64,000 nucleotides of DNA, taken from assembly GCF_025150245.1 (NCBI RefSeq), contig NZ_CP102279.1:1547423-1611422 (forward strand), read 5' to 3'. The notes beneath the pieces are model-generated. The model made no database searches. It was not told where the DNA came from and saw only the letters and a list, made by a program, of their open reading frames with translations. How positions within the stretch are numbered: position 1 is the first letter of the stretch; each line of letters opens with the position of its first letter. The position numbers were made by a program, and so were the translations under genes. Origin of the DNA: Dorea formicigenerans (GTDB taxonomy: Bacteria; Bacillota; Clostridia; Lachnospirales; Lachnospiraceae). Positions 29,085-37,418 of the stretch are shown in pieces.

Positions 29085-29534
29085 CTACCAAATGCGGTAA
29101 TGTGGTATTGGTTCTCTATAGAACCAATGGAGCAGATATCCGGACAGAAGGATACCCATAGTACATAAAAAAGAAAAAATAAGCGCAAAGGGAAGACAAA
29201 TCTGCCCCCATAACTGCAATGGCATATCCGAATAATCCCAAACTGCCAGGTGATACCATTTGTTTACGATAATTCCAGTGATAAATTCCATACTCACAAC
29301 AAAGATCGTACAACGTGTAATCTGTCTTGGCAGAGCATCCTGCCATTCTGTCAGCCGTCCCTGCCATGTAAAAAACTGCATACACAGTCCGCCAAGCATG
29401 AACATACTTATATGTGAAAAACCGCGAAATAAGACTTCAATCCCATAATAAATACATCCTCCGACAGCCCATAGTACAAGATATTCACTTATATTTTTTA
29501 AATAAATGTTTTTCTTTGATAAGCTATTCTTCAT
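29085..29534 (-). CDS. Small membrane protein, 'putative ABC transporter permease' CmpB family
   Basis: 149-residue integral membrane protein with about four predicted helices (residues 17-32, 37-52, 78-96, 112-135). The YGIEVLFRGFSHISMFMLGG segment and the WDYSDMPLQLWGQICLPFAL segment resemble the family listed as putative ABC transporter permease (PF06541), which has no ATPase partner and no proven transport role. Its ATG lies only two bases past the miaB terminator hairpin, and its GAGGG ribosome site is inside the hairpin's 3' arm. I am fairly sure of the family, not of any function. Confidence 0.8.
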   Translation of the reverse strand: MKNSLSKKNIYLKNISEYLVLWAVGGCIYYGIEVLFRGFSHISMFMLGGLCMQFFTWQGRLTEWQDALPRQITRCTIFVVSMEFITGIIVNKWYHLAVWDYSDMPLQLWGQICLPFALIFSFLCTMGILLSGYLLHWFYREPIPHYRIW

Positions 29535-29536
29535 AT

Positions 29537-29582
29537 AAAAACGCCCTCACTATCTGTTCTTACAAAATAGTGTGAGCGTTTT
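29537..29582 (-). terminator. Terminator after miaB, overlapping the next ribosome site
   Basis: On the minus strand, AAAACGCTCACACTAT pairs with ATAGTGAGGGCGTTTT (one mismatch, one G-U), then TTTTT. The 3' arm contains GAGGG nine bases before the ATG at 29534. The dyad is also A/T-bounded on the plus strand, but no plus gene needs it. Confidence 0.88.
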
Positions 29583-29619
29583 CTACTCGTTTTATCAATA
29601 TCATCACTGGTATATTTTT

Positions 29620-31059
29620 CTATACCTGTTCTCCAATATAATAGAAGCCTTTACATTGATCCAGCTTCACATTGACATAATCGCCGATCATAGATGCATC
29701 TCCCCGGAAATGAACAAGAATGTTATTGCTGAGTCGTCCGGTTACCATATGGTCATCATGGTCACTGACAGATTCAACCAGCACTTCCTGAACGGTTCCT
29801 TCATGTACAGCACATACCTCTGCTGCAATTGTCTGAACTTCTTTCAGTAGACGGTCAAAACGATCTTTTACAACTTCCTCCGGAACCTGATCTTCCATTG
29901 TGGCAGCAGGCGTTCCGGTTCTCTTGGAGTAGATAAATGTAAATGCACTGTCGTATCGCACTTTTCTTACAATATCTAAAGTTTCCAGGAAGTCCTCTTC
30001 TGTCTCACCAGGAAATCCGACAATAATATCTGTTGTCAGAGAGATATCCGGCACAGCGGCACGGATTTTATCTACCAGTTCCAGATACTGTTCTTTTGTA
30101 TAATGGCGGTTCATCTTCTTTAAAATACGACTGCTTCCGGATTGTACGGGAAGATGAAGGTGTTTACAGATTTTTTTACTCTTGCCCATCACTTCGATCA
30201 ATTCATCAGAAAGATCTTTCGGGTGGGAAGTCATAAAACGGATTCGATGAAGTCCCTCGATCTGCTCGATTTTTTGTAGTAGTTCTGCAAAGGGCAACGG
30301 TTCTTCCAAGTTCTTTCCGTAAGAATTTACATTTTGTCCAAGAAGCATAACTTCTGTGACACCATCAGCTACAAGACGTTCGATTTCCCGCACAATTGCT
30401 TCTGGTTTACGACTTCTCTCACGTCCTCTTACATATGGCACGATACAGTAACTACAGAAATTATTGCAGCCAAACATAATGTTGACTCCGGATTTAAAGG
30501 AATATTTCCTGTCGTTTGGAAGATCTTCGACAATCTTATCAGTATCTTTCCAGATATCAATGACCATGCGGCCACCTTCGTAAACTGCAGTAATTAGTTC
30601 CGCAAATTTATAAATGTTATGGGTGCCGAAAATAAGATCTACGAAGCGATAGCTTGTACGAAGTTTTTCTACAACTTCCGGTTCCTGCATCATACAGCCG
30701 CACAAGGCAATCTTCATATGTGGATTTTTCTTTTTATGTGACTTTAACTGACCAAGGCGTCCGTAAACTCTTGTATTCGCATTTTCCCGGACAGTACACG
30801 TATTAAAGATTACAAAATCTGCCTCTTCTTCAGACGCTTCTTCGTAGCCTATTTCAAGTAGAATTCCACGTAATTTTTCTGAATCGCGCGCATTCATCTG
30901 ACACCCAAAGGTTGTGACGCAGAAAGTCATCGGCCTTCCTGCTTCTTCTGCTTCTTTTCTTACGTATTCTTTCGCTTTTTCTATGAAATAATATTGTCTT
31001 TCTGGTTCCTTATGAGGTACAGGATCAGACAAATTGATTCCTGATGTTATCGTATTCAT
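29620..31059 (-). CDS. miaB: tRNA methylthiotransferase MiaB
   Basis: 479-residue radical-SAM enzyme that adds the methylthio group to i6A37 of tRNA, completing the modification begun by MiaA. The N-terminal UPF0004 domain carries its own cluster cysteines (VTTFGCQMNARDSE, FNTCTVREN, LCGCMMQ). The radical-SAM motif is CNNFCSYCIVPYVRGRERSR, and a TRAM domain ends the protein. The ATG at 31059 has AAAGGG seven bases upstream; the TTG at 31065 does not fit. It overlaps the end of the DUF4250 gene by 35 bases. Confidence 0.97.
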   Translation of the reverse strand: MNTITSGINLSDPVPHKEPERQYYFIEKAKEYVRKEAEEAGRPMTFCVTTFGCQMNARDSEKLRGILLEIGYEEASEEEADFVIFNTCTVRENANTRVYGRLGQLKSHKKKNPHMKIALCGCMMQEPEVVEKLRTSYRFVDLIFGTHNIYKFAELITAVYEGGRMVIDIWKDTDKIVEDLPNDRKYSFKSGVNIMFGCNNFCSYCIVPYVRGRERSRKPEAIVREIERLVADGVTEVMLLGQNVNSYGKNLEEPLPFAELLQKIEQIEGLHRIRFMTSHPKDLSDELIEVMGKSKKICKHLHLPVQSGSSRILKKMNRHYTKEQYLELVDKIRAAVPDISLTTDIIVGFPGETEEDFLETLDIVRKVRYDSAFTFIYSKRTGTPAATMEDQVPEEVVKDRFDRLLKEVQTIAAEVCAVHEGTVQEVLVESVSDHDDHMVTGRLSNNILVHFRGDASMIGDYVNVKLDQCKGFYYIGEQV

Positions 31060-31201
31060 AATCAATCCCTTTCAACGTATCTGTAATAGATGTTTTTGTG
31101 ATTTCGCGGTCTTCGCATAGTGCGTCCAGCGATGGATATTTATCTCTGAGTTCTGTATTGATCACGCTAAGAAGCATGACTGGATCTTTTGGTAATTCCA
31201 T
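31025..31201 (-). CDS. DUF4250 small protein
   Basis: A 58-residue ORF with start MELPKDPVMLLSVINTELRD, ending IRNQFV. It matches the clostridial DUF4250 family, whose members are about 60 residues with the 'P.DP.MLLS.IN..LRD' opening and a helix-turn-helix-like middle (SLDALCEDREITKTSI). GGAAGGAT lies upstream. Its end overlaps miaB in another frame. Function is unknown; the middle segment could bind nucleic acid, but this is a guess. Confidence 0.85.
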   Translation of the reverse strand: MELPKDPVMLLSVINTELRDKYPSLDALCEDREITKTSITDTLKGIDYEYDNIRNQFV

Positions 31202-31209
31202 ATATAATA

Positions 31210-31764
31210 TTATCCTTCCTGATAAATGTTTGTTTCTGTCACAAGAAGCTGTGGCTTAATATCTTGTTCCTCTGCCGGGACTTCAAATAAGACTTGCATA
31301 TCAAAAGCCAGTGCCAGTGTATGAAGCTGAGGATGTGACTCCAGATATCGGTCATAATAACCGCCTCCATAGCCGACACGATTGCGGTTTGTATCAAAGG
31401 CAACTCCTGGCATGATCATAAGTCCGTCGTCTGCCGATGCAGGTATTCCGGCAGCGGGTTCGAGAATACCATAAGCACCAGGTTTTAATTCATCAAAAGA
31501 AGTAATTTCATAAAAATCCATTGTTTCGCCGTGAACCTTCGGAACCCAGACAGTTTTTCCGAGTTTCCAGGCTTCCAGCATAAGTGGCCGAGTCCCCACT
31601 TCCCCTCCGAAATCTATATAACAATAAATATCTGTTGCTTCCCGGAATACATCCAGTTCGCATGTCTTACGACAGATTTCAGCCGTCTGTGACTGCCAGA
31701 TAATTGGATCCAGTTCTTTGCGTTGCTTACGGATAATCTGCCTAATGGACTTTTTTGTTTCCAT
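31210..31764 (-). CDS. 5-formyltetrahydrofolate cyclo-ligase
   Basis: 184-residue enzyme that converts 5-formyl-THF to 5,10-methenyl-THF with ATP. The N-terminus KKSIRQIIRKQRKELDP binds ATP phosphate, and the family motif RVGYGGGYYDRYL is complete, with PGVAFDTNRNRVG ahead of it. The ATG at 31764 has AGGTG six bases upstream; the GTG at 31773 does not. The gene overlaps the DUF896 gene by 23 bases, so translation is probably coupled. Confidence 0.95.
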   Translation of the reverse strand: METKKSIRQIIRKQRKELDPIIWQSQTAEICRKTCELDVFREATDIYCYIDFGGEVGTRPLMLEAWKLGKTVWVPKVHGETMDFYEITSFDELKPGAYGILEPAAGIPASADDGLMIMPGVAFDTNRNRVGYGGGYYDRYLESHPQLHTLALAFDMQVLFEVPAEEQDIKPQLLVTETNIYQEG

Positions 31765-31963
31765 ATTTTTCACCTAGATTCGTAATACTTCCATCTGCCT
31801 CTTTGACAGAAATATTGTCAAGCTGTCCCCTAAGATTACGGCGGACGCTGTCAATATATTCTTTTCTTAAGATAAGCTGTTCTTTTAATTCTGCATCACT
31901 TAATCCGACCTCTTTGGATTTGTGATAGAGTTCATTAATACGGGCAATTTTGCTTTCGTCCAT
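31742..31963 (-). CDS. DUF896 (YnzC-like) small protein
   Basis: 73-residue protein of the DUF896 family: MDESKIARINELYHKSKEVG, then LSDAELKEQLILRKEYIDSVRRNL. The family forms a short helical hairpin and is linked to the SOS regulon in some bacilli, but its role is not settled. A start at 31996 is in frame, but AAAGGA suits the ATG at 31963 and the family's usual N-terminus. It is co-transcribed with the folate ligase gene. Confidence 0.92.
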   Translation of the reverse strand: MDESKIARINELYHKSKEVGLSDAELKEQLILRKEYIDSVRRNLRGQLDNISVKEADGSITNLGEKYGNKKVH

Positions 31964-32050
31964 GTGCTTTCGTTCCTTTCTTAATAAAGACGTCATCTAT
32001 TTATCTTACACTATCCGGAACAAGAAGTCTACAGAAAAATCCAGGATACA

Positions 32051-32428
32051 TTAACTGGAATAATTTTCGAGAAAGCCATAAAGCTCAGCGGTACTTTCAA
32101 TATACTTTCCATTTCTGATTTCCTGTCTTAAAAGTTCTGGAAGTTCATCATAATGAATGTCTGTATACTCATAAGGTGTTTTCTTATCGCTGAAATACAC
32201 AACAATGTATCCGTTCACTTCCATCAGATAATAGCAGTCATTTTTGGAAGCCTTGCTGCCGGTCGTGACAGAAGATGAATCCTCATTTTCCATGGTCTGC
32301 TGCTCTTCTATTTTTAGTTTTTCAGCTCTCGCCTTTGCTTTTTGATAACTGAACTGATATGCAAATGTCATGGCAATGATCAGGCATGCACAACAACTTA
32401 AAAAGCCAATGCTGTACTTACTTTTCAT
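32051..32428 (-). CDS. Membrane-anchored BofC-like protein
   Basis: 125 residues: an N-terminal membrane helix or uncleaved signal (residues 6-27), a charged linker, a Ser/Thr-rich stretch, then a compact domain from about residue 65. The end YYLMEVNGYIVVYFSDKKTP...IRNGKYIESTAELYGFLENYSS resembles the C-terminal domain of BofC, a forespore protein that restrains sigma-K signalling in Bacillus. The match is by eye, and the N-terminal BofC domain is absent. AAGGAG precedes the ATG. It lies between sporulation-associated genes. Confidence 0.65.
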   Translation of the reverse strand: MKSKYSIGFLSCCACLIIAMTFAYQFSYQKAKARAEKLKIEEQQTMENEDSSSVTTGSKASKNDCYYLMEVNGYIVVYFSDKKTPYEYTDIHYDELPELLRQEIRNGKYIESTAELYGFLENYSS

Positions 32429-32511
32429 GGAAATATCTCCTTTTTAAGTACAGTATTGACTTTATTATTTACTTCTATTCATGATCCGTGTCATGCAGCA
32501 TTAAGAACAGC

Positions 32512-34173
32512 CTAGGAACGGAATAAATGAGCTTTCTTGCATATTTTGACTAACATTGGTCCCTTTGGCATGGAAGATAGCTCTTTTTCTGTTACACCGC
32601 CAAGAAGTACAAGCGCAACACCGTAAACTGCAACAGCAACACACAATGCAATGACAGTTGCAATTCTTGTTCCTACGAACAATTCAAATAACAAATGTAC
32701 AACAAGTGTAACGATCCCCATAATGATCGAGGCAATTGCCGGTATGACAAATGTTTTCTTCTGCTCCTGAACATATCCGATTCGTTCTCTCAATGCATGT
32801 GCATTTAAAATACAGGTAGAAAGAGAAAAAACAATCTTGCTCAAAACAACTGCATAAATGCCCCATTTGAAAACAACCATCATAAGGAACAGGGAAATGA
32901 TATGTATAACAAGAGAGATGGCGGCACTCTTTACCGGTACCATCATATTATCGAGTCCCTGAAGCACTGCATTCGTTACAGTAGAAAGATTGTAAAATAC
33001 AACAGAGATTGCTCCCATCTGTAATAATACACCGCCAAGAGTATTATTCTCTGTAAAGAATAATAAATCCAGAAGTGGTTTTGCCAGTACGATAAATCCG
33101 GCTGCACATGGAATCGCAATAATCATATTAAAACGCGTAAAAATATCAATCTTTTCATGAACCTGTCTGCGGTTTCCGGTCTTTGCTGTAAGTACAATGC
33201 TTGGGATCAAGGAAGATCCAAAGGCACTGGAAATCGCAAGAGGCACATTCATCAGTGTATCGTATTTTCCGGTTACAATACCAAGAAGGGCGGCATATTC
33301 GCTTTCTTTATGCCCCTGAATAGACATAATTGTCCCAAACATAGCATTATCTACAACACCACAAAGATTGTAGACCGTTGCGCTTAAAATAACAGGTGCA
33401 ATCGTTAATAGAAGCACTTTAAAAACTCTCTTATAACTTTCAGTTTTATTTCCACGATCACGCTCCATCTGACGGCGGAATTTCTTCCGGAAAGCTAAAA
33501 ATAAGAAAAATAAAAATAATAACGCAGCAAGTGCTCCCATCACGGTACCTAGTGTACCGCCAGATGCTGCATAAGCCGCACCATAAGAATCATTATTTTT
33601 CTGGGCAGCAACTTCTTTACCAACCTTAAGGAGCATGTAAGCACCGACTACGCTGACAACTGCATTGACAATCTGTTCGATGATCTGGGAAACAGCTGTC
33701 GGAATCATGGATCCATTTCCCTGGAAAAATCCACGGAATACACCAAGGATTGCCACGATCAGAATGCACGGAGCCAGTACTCGCAAAGCTAACGTACTCA
33801 TTTTCATTGCCATCAGATTCGATGCGATAAAATCAGCGCCAAAGAATATGATGGCACCGACGATACCGCCTGCTGCAATTGCAAATGTCATGGCACCCCG
33901 AAAGACGCGATATGCATTTTTATATTGTCCTGTTGCAAGTCTTGCAGAGACAAGCTTGGATACTGCAAGGGGCAGACTGTAAGAAGTCAGTGTAAGTGCA
34001 ATCGCGTAAATCTGAAACGCGACTCCGTAGTAGCCCATACCTTTATCACCCAGTATATTTACGAGGGGAATTCGGTACACTGCTCCGATAATTTTAGTTA
34101 TGACTCCGGCTATAGCCAGAATGGAACCCTGAACGAGAAAGTTCTTCCCGGTTTCACTTTTGTTTTCACTCAT
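32512..34173 (-). CDS. Polysaccharide/lipid flippase, SpoVB-MurJ type
   Basis: 553-residue membrane protein of the MOP/MATE-like superfamily with about 14 helices. The N-terminal FLVQGSILAIAGVITKIIGAVYRIPLVNILGD segment (residues 12-43) is the hallmark of the SpoVB/MurJ branch. Members flip lipid-linked cell-wall or spore-cortex precursors. It could be SpoVB, made during sporulation, or the vegetative Amj/MurJ-like flippase; the nearby yqfC/yqfD genes lean to sporulation. GGAG precedes the ATG. Confidence 0.9.
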   Translation of the reverse strand: MSENKSETGKNFLVQGSILAIAGVITKIIGAVYRIPLVNILGDKGMGYYGVAFQIYAIALTLTSYSLPLAVSKLVSARLATGQYKNAYRVFRGAMTFAIAAGGIVGAIIFFGADFIASNLMAMKMSTLALRVLAPCILIVAILGVFRGFFQGNGSMIPTAVSQIIEQIVNAVVSVVGAYMLLKVGKEVAAQKNNDSYGAAYAASGGTLGTVMGALAALLFLFFLFLAFRKKFRRQMERDRGNKTESYKRVFKVLLLTIAPVILSATVYNLCGVVDNAMFGTIMSIQGHKESEYAALLGIVTGKYDTLMNVPLAISSAFGSSLIPSIVLTAKTGNRRQVHEKIDIFTRFNMIIAIPCAAGFIVLAKPLLDLLFFTENNTLGGVLLQMGAISVVFYNLSTVTNAVLQGLDNMMVPVKSAAISLVIHIISLFLMMVVFKWGIYAVVLSKIVFSLSTCILNAHALRERIGYVQEQKKTFVIPAIASIIMGIVTLVVHLLFELFVGTRIATVIALCVAVAVYGVALVLLGGVTEKELSSMPKGPMLVKICKKAHLFRS

Positions 34174-34186
34174 AATTTACTCCATG

Positions 34187-34681
34187 TTAACGTAATATAT
34201 TTAGCTCATTTAAAATTTCACGCTGAAGAGTCTCCATTTCAATACGTTCCTCTTCTTCCATATGATCATAACCGGAAAGATGAAGGACCGAGTGTGCAAT
34301 CAGGAATGCGTATTCACGTTTGACGGAATGACCGTATTCTTCAGCCTGTGCAATGACTTTTTCTTTGGAAATCACAATATCTCCAAGCAGAAGCTCACCT
34401 GTCTCCGGATCGAAGCAGTCTTCTTCGCTTTCAAAATGAGAGAAGTCTCCCGGAGTTTCATATTCCAGCATCGGGAAAGAAAGTACATCTGTTGCACGAT
34501 CAATGTTACGGAAATCCCGGTTCATCTCATGAATCTCATCGTTCATAGTGAGTAAGAGATTGACCTGAACTTCATATGGACAATGAATATATTCCAATGC
34601 GCCATTTATGACTTCACGGGCAAGCGCCTGGCAATCAAAAGGGAGCTTTAATGCTCCTTCTTCTTCATAAAATAATGTCAT
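34187..34681 (-). CDS. ybeY: Endoribonuclease YbeY
   Basis: 164-residue metal-dependent RNase involved in 16S rRNA maturation and ribosome quality control. The zinc motif HSVLHLSGYDHMEEEE gives the three His in the H-x3-H-x5-H pattern. RDFRNIDRATDVLSFPM is the second family signature. The longer in-frame start at 34810 adds an unconserved basic segment; the ATG at 34681 has AAAAGGAG and overlaps the phoH stop by four bases. The phoH-ybeY pair is typical. Confidence 0.96.
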   Translation of the reverse strand: MTLFYEEEGALKLPFDCQALAREVINGALEYIHCPYEVQVNLLLTMNDEIHEMNRDFRNIDRATDVLSFPMLEYETPGDFSHFESEEDCFDPETGELLLGDIVISKEKVIAQAEEYGHSVKREYAFLIAHSVLHLSGYDHMEEEERIEMETLQREILNELNILR

Positions 34682-35682
34682 GATTTTCTCCTTTTCTCTC
34701 GGCTGCGATTTCTTGATTTGTTCTGTGTCTTTGTCTCGTATTCTTCGTAAGCTTTTACAATTTTCTGGACAAGCGGATGGCGGACAACATCTTTGCTTGT
34801 AAGACGGCATACTCCAATGTCATTGATCTTGCCGACAACACGGACAGCTACATCAAGTCCGGAAGTCTGACCACTTGGCAAATCCTTTTGTGTCTCATCA
34901 CCGGTAATTACAACTTTTGAGCCAAATCCGATTCTTGTTAAAAACATCTTCATCTGCGCCGGAGTTGTGTTCTGAGCCTCGTCCAGAATGATAAATGCAT
35001 TGTCTAATGTACGTCCACGCATGTAAGCAAGCGGTGCGACTTCAATCAGTCCTTTTTCAGAATTTTTCAAAAAACTTTCTGCTCCCATAATCTGATAAAG
35101 AGCATCATAAAGCGGACGCAGATAAGGATCGATCTTGCTTTGCAGATCTCCCGGAAGAAATCCAAGCTTTTCTCCCGCCTCAATGGCAGGTCTTGTCAAA
35201 ATGATTCTTCCAACTTCATTATTTTTAAATGCAGTGATTGCCATAGCCATGGCCAGGTATGTCTTTCCTGTTCCGGCAGGACCTAGTCCAAAGACAATCA
35301 TTTTTTCCCGAATTTCATCTACATACTGTTTTTGCCCAAGTGTCTTTGGTTTTATTGGCTTCCCCTGTAAGGTGTGACAGATAATATCTTTATCAATTTC
35401 CAAGACATTATCTTCACTGTCTTCCATGACAAGTGCCAGCGTATAATTCACATTTTGTTCTGAAATCGTGTTACCTCGACGGGATAATTCAAGAAGCTGT
35501 GAGAGTACATTTCTTGCGCGTTCTACAGCATTGCTGTCCCCCATGATCTTGACAACACCATCTCTGGAAATCAGTGTCACATGAAGGGAGCGCTCAATCT
35601 TTTTTGCAAAAGCATCAAATTGCCCGAATACATTTGCTTCATGCTCAGCCGGGATTTCAAGAACAGTTTCCATAATTCCCAT
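34678..35682 (-). CDS. phoH: PhoH-like ATPase (PhoL type)
   Basis: 334-residue P-loop ATPase of the PhoH family. Walker A is FGLGPAGTGKTYLAMAMA and Walker B lies in NAFIILDEAQNTTPAQMKM. An N-terminal KH-like region (residues 15-75) precedes it and the C-terminus is very basic (KTQNKSRNRSREKRRKS). Family members are RNA-helicase-like or couple to RNase activity; with YbeY it is thought to act on rRNA or stress RNA. AGGAG lies ten bases before the ATG. Confidence 0.95.
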   Translation of the reverse strand: MGIMETVLEIPAEHEANVFGQFDAFAKKIERSLHVTLISRDGVVKIMGDSNAVERARNVLSQLLELSRRGNTISEQNVNYTLALVMEDSEDNVLEIDKDIICHTLQGKPIKPKTLGQKQYVDEIREKMIVFGLGPAGTGKTYLAMAMAITAFKNNEVGRIILTRPAIEAGEKLGFLPGDLQSKIDPYLRPLYDALYQIMGAESFLKNSEKGLIEVAPLAYMRGRTLDNAFIILDEAQNTTPAQMKMFLTRIGFGSKVVITGDETQKDLPSGQTSGLDVAVRVVGKINDIGVCRLTSKDVVRHPLVQKIVKAYEEYETKTQNKSRNRSREKRRKS

Positions 35683-35687
35683 ATATC

Positions 35688-36974
35688 TTATTCTCCTAAT
35701 TGTTCAGTTTGTTCTTCCGGATCATTCGGAAGCTGCAGAATCTCAGATTGTCGGGACTGTCCGGTATTGCAGATGATGGTCAGTGTACCAGATATAGCTC
35801 CCTCTTTTGACCCTGTGTCTATTTTAACATCATTCTGAATAATTTCTACCCCCTTTTTATCTAAATCTTCACAATATCGTAAGAAATATCTGTTCAATTT
35901 GTCTTGAAGCTGTTGATCTGTATATTTTTTCATAACAGGTTTATAAGGGGTCAGACCTACAACGCCGATATATACCGGCAGATAAAAATGATCTAGAAGT
36001 TTCAGCCGTGACTCCATTGTGCTTTTTGAATAGTGTTCATACGGAGACCAGATGAAAAATGGTGACAGACGATATTTACCAATGCGAAAATACAGATAGA
36101 ACAAACGGGGGAACTTTACACTTGTTTTTTTTACGTATTTTCTGGGCAAAGTATTCTCGTAATGAATCTGAGTCTGGATGAAAATATCAGCATCTGAATG
36201 ACAGGACTCATATCCTGTGATCTCTTTTGCATCATTAAGAATAGGAATCTGACCGGAAACAAGAATATCACCGGGATTTACAGATGTTCCCTCCCGCACC
36301 ATAGGAATACCTTTTCGAGTGATAATGCGTACAATAGTCCCTGTGCAATCTGAAACAAGGTCCGTCCCAGCATCAGAATTTGGATATATATCCTCTTTTA
36401 TATCTGTTTTATTATCTGTTTTATTATCTATTTTAGCATCTTCGTTTTCTTTGATTTGAATGATCAGTCTGGTTCCCTCTATAGATGCAGATACCCAGAT
36501 GATGTCGTCAAATCCTTTCCGAATATCTTTTACAATACGGTCGCAATCAATGTTTCCGCGCCGTATGCCGGTATTCACATGATTCTCCTTTAGAAATGTT
36601 CTTATGACTTCTTCGGTCTGTGTATGTGTGCCAAGGATTTCAATATCCCAGATATAACCAGACATTATCAATAGTAAAACGGTGGCAGTAAGTATGCCAG
36701 CAAAGAAAAGCTTGCGTCTTCGATGGTCAAACAGATAAAAAGGAAGTCCATATTTTTTTACAATCGTAATTTTTGTGGAAGTTTTATGAGAAATGTGACG
36801 CAGCTTTTTGAAATCTTTTACCCATAGATTCATTTCGTAAGAGCCATCGCTGGCTGATAAATCCCAGATTTTTATTTTTCGGTAATTGCATGCGTTAATA
36901 AAACGTTCCATACGATGACCGGTAATCCGGATTCTTACATATCCTCGAATATATTGATATATTTTTAAAAGCAA
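35688..36974 (-). CDS. yqfD: Sporulation protein YqfD
   Basis: 428-residue membrane protein made in the mother cell during sporulation, needed for efficient engulfment or cortex steps in Bacillus. The N-terminus LLKIYQYIRGYVRIRITG, the helix at about residues 88-108, and the extracellular domain with GTRLIIQIKE are typical. The start is a TTG with GGTGGGGG nine bases upstream. A short Asp/Asn/Lys-rich repeat (DNKTDNKTDIKED) occurs near residue 180. It follows yqfC, forming the normal yqfC-yqfD-phoH-ybeY order. Confidence 0.94.
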   Translation of the reverse strand: MLLKIYQYIRGYVRIRITGHRMERFINACNYRKIKIWDLSASDGSYEMNLWVKDFKKLRHISHKTSTKITIVKKYGLPFYLFDHRRRKLFFAGILTATVLLLIMSGYIWDIEILGTHTQTEEVIRTFLKENHVNTGIRRGNIDCDRIVKDIRKGFDDIIWVSASIEGTRLIIQIKENEDAKIDNKTDNKTDIKEDIYPNSDAGTDLVSDCTGTIVRIITRKGIPMVREGTSVNPGDILVSGQIPILNDAKEITGYESCHSDADIFIQTQIHYENTLPRKYVKKTSVKFPRLFYLYFRIGKYRLSPFFIWSPYEHYSKSTMESRLKLLDHFYLPVYIGVVGLTPYKPVMKKYTDQQLQDKLNRYFLRYCEDLDKKGVEIIQNDVKIDTGSKEGAISGTLTIICNTGQSRQSEILQLPNDPEEQTEQLGE

Positions 36975-36991
36975 TGAATGAATCCCCCACC

Positions 36992-37270
36992 TTATGTCTG
37001 ATATTCAATATTCTGAATTTTCCCCGTAATTTTCATATCATCATTCGTATAAGAATCAACTTGAAGGTGCTTTCCGGTAATTCGTATCTGACCGATTTTT
37101 GTCTGAACTCTAACGAGTTGATCTGTATATTCAATCAGTCCCCGATAATTTTCAATTCGCATTTCAGAATGTCCCAGAATTTCAACATTAGGCATTCCAA
37201 GAACAACATCTTCTGGAAATTTGGATGCTTTGGCAGCTTTTCTTTTGCTATTTTCCAAATCTATACTCAT
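36992..37270 (-). CDS. yqfC: Sporulation protein YqfC
   Basis: 92-residue beta-rich protein of the YqfC/YabP family (ILGHSEMRIENYRGLIEYTD, VRVQTKIGQIRITGKHLQVD). It is expressed in the mother cell and helps assemble the spore envelope. It carries no signal peptide. GGAG lies four bases ahead of the ATG, and a sigma-E-like -10 element lies about 40 bases upstream. It leads the yqfCD-phoH-ybeY run, though the later genes must also be expressed during growth, probably from further promoters. Confidence 0.93.
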   Translation of the reverse strand: MSIDLENSKRKAAKASKFPEDVVLGMPNVEILGHSEMRIENYRGLIEYTDQLVRVQTKIGQIRITGKHLQVDSYTNDDMKITGKIQNIEYQT

Positions 37271-37310
37271 AAAACTCCATTTTTCAATTTATGAAAATAT
37301 CGTTTGTAAT

Positions 37311-37340
37311 AATGTATGAATGAAGGTATGTCTTTCATTA
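37311..37340 (-). promoter_or_regulatory. Candidate sigma-E promoter of yqfC
   Basis: CATACATT on the minus strand (37311-37318) matches the sigma-E -10 consensus known from Bacillus (CATACAHT). The -35 candidate TAATGAA at 15 bases is only a partial match. A start near 37303 would leave a 33-base leader. A sigma-E promoter is what a mother-cell yqfC gene should have. Confidence 0.5.
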
Positions 37341-37349
37341 CTGAAGTAA

Positions 37350-37396
37350 AAAAGAAACACACAGCTTTAAAATATCATAAGCTATATGTTTCTTTT
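37350..37396 (-). terminator. Terminator after pflA
   Basis: AAAAGAAACA and an inner AGCTT pair with AAGCT and TGTTTCTTTT around an AT-rich loop, with six Ts following on the minus strand. It ends the pflBA transcript and would also work on the plus strand. Confidence 0.85.
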
Positions 37397-37418
37397 ATCA
37401 AATTATAAATTGGTATTA

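Noticed and set aside
36400-36440. Short repeat in yqfD as a phase-variable tract
   Set aside because: Only two short imperfect copies (DNKT); too few and too diverged.
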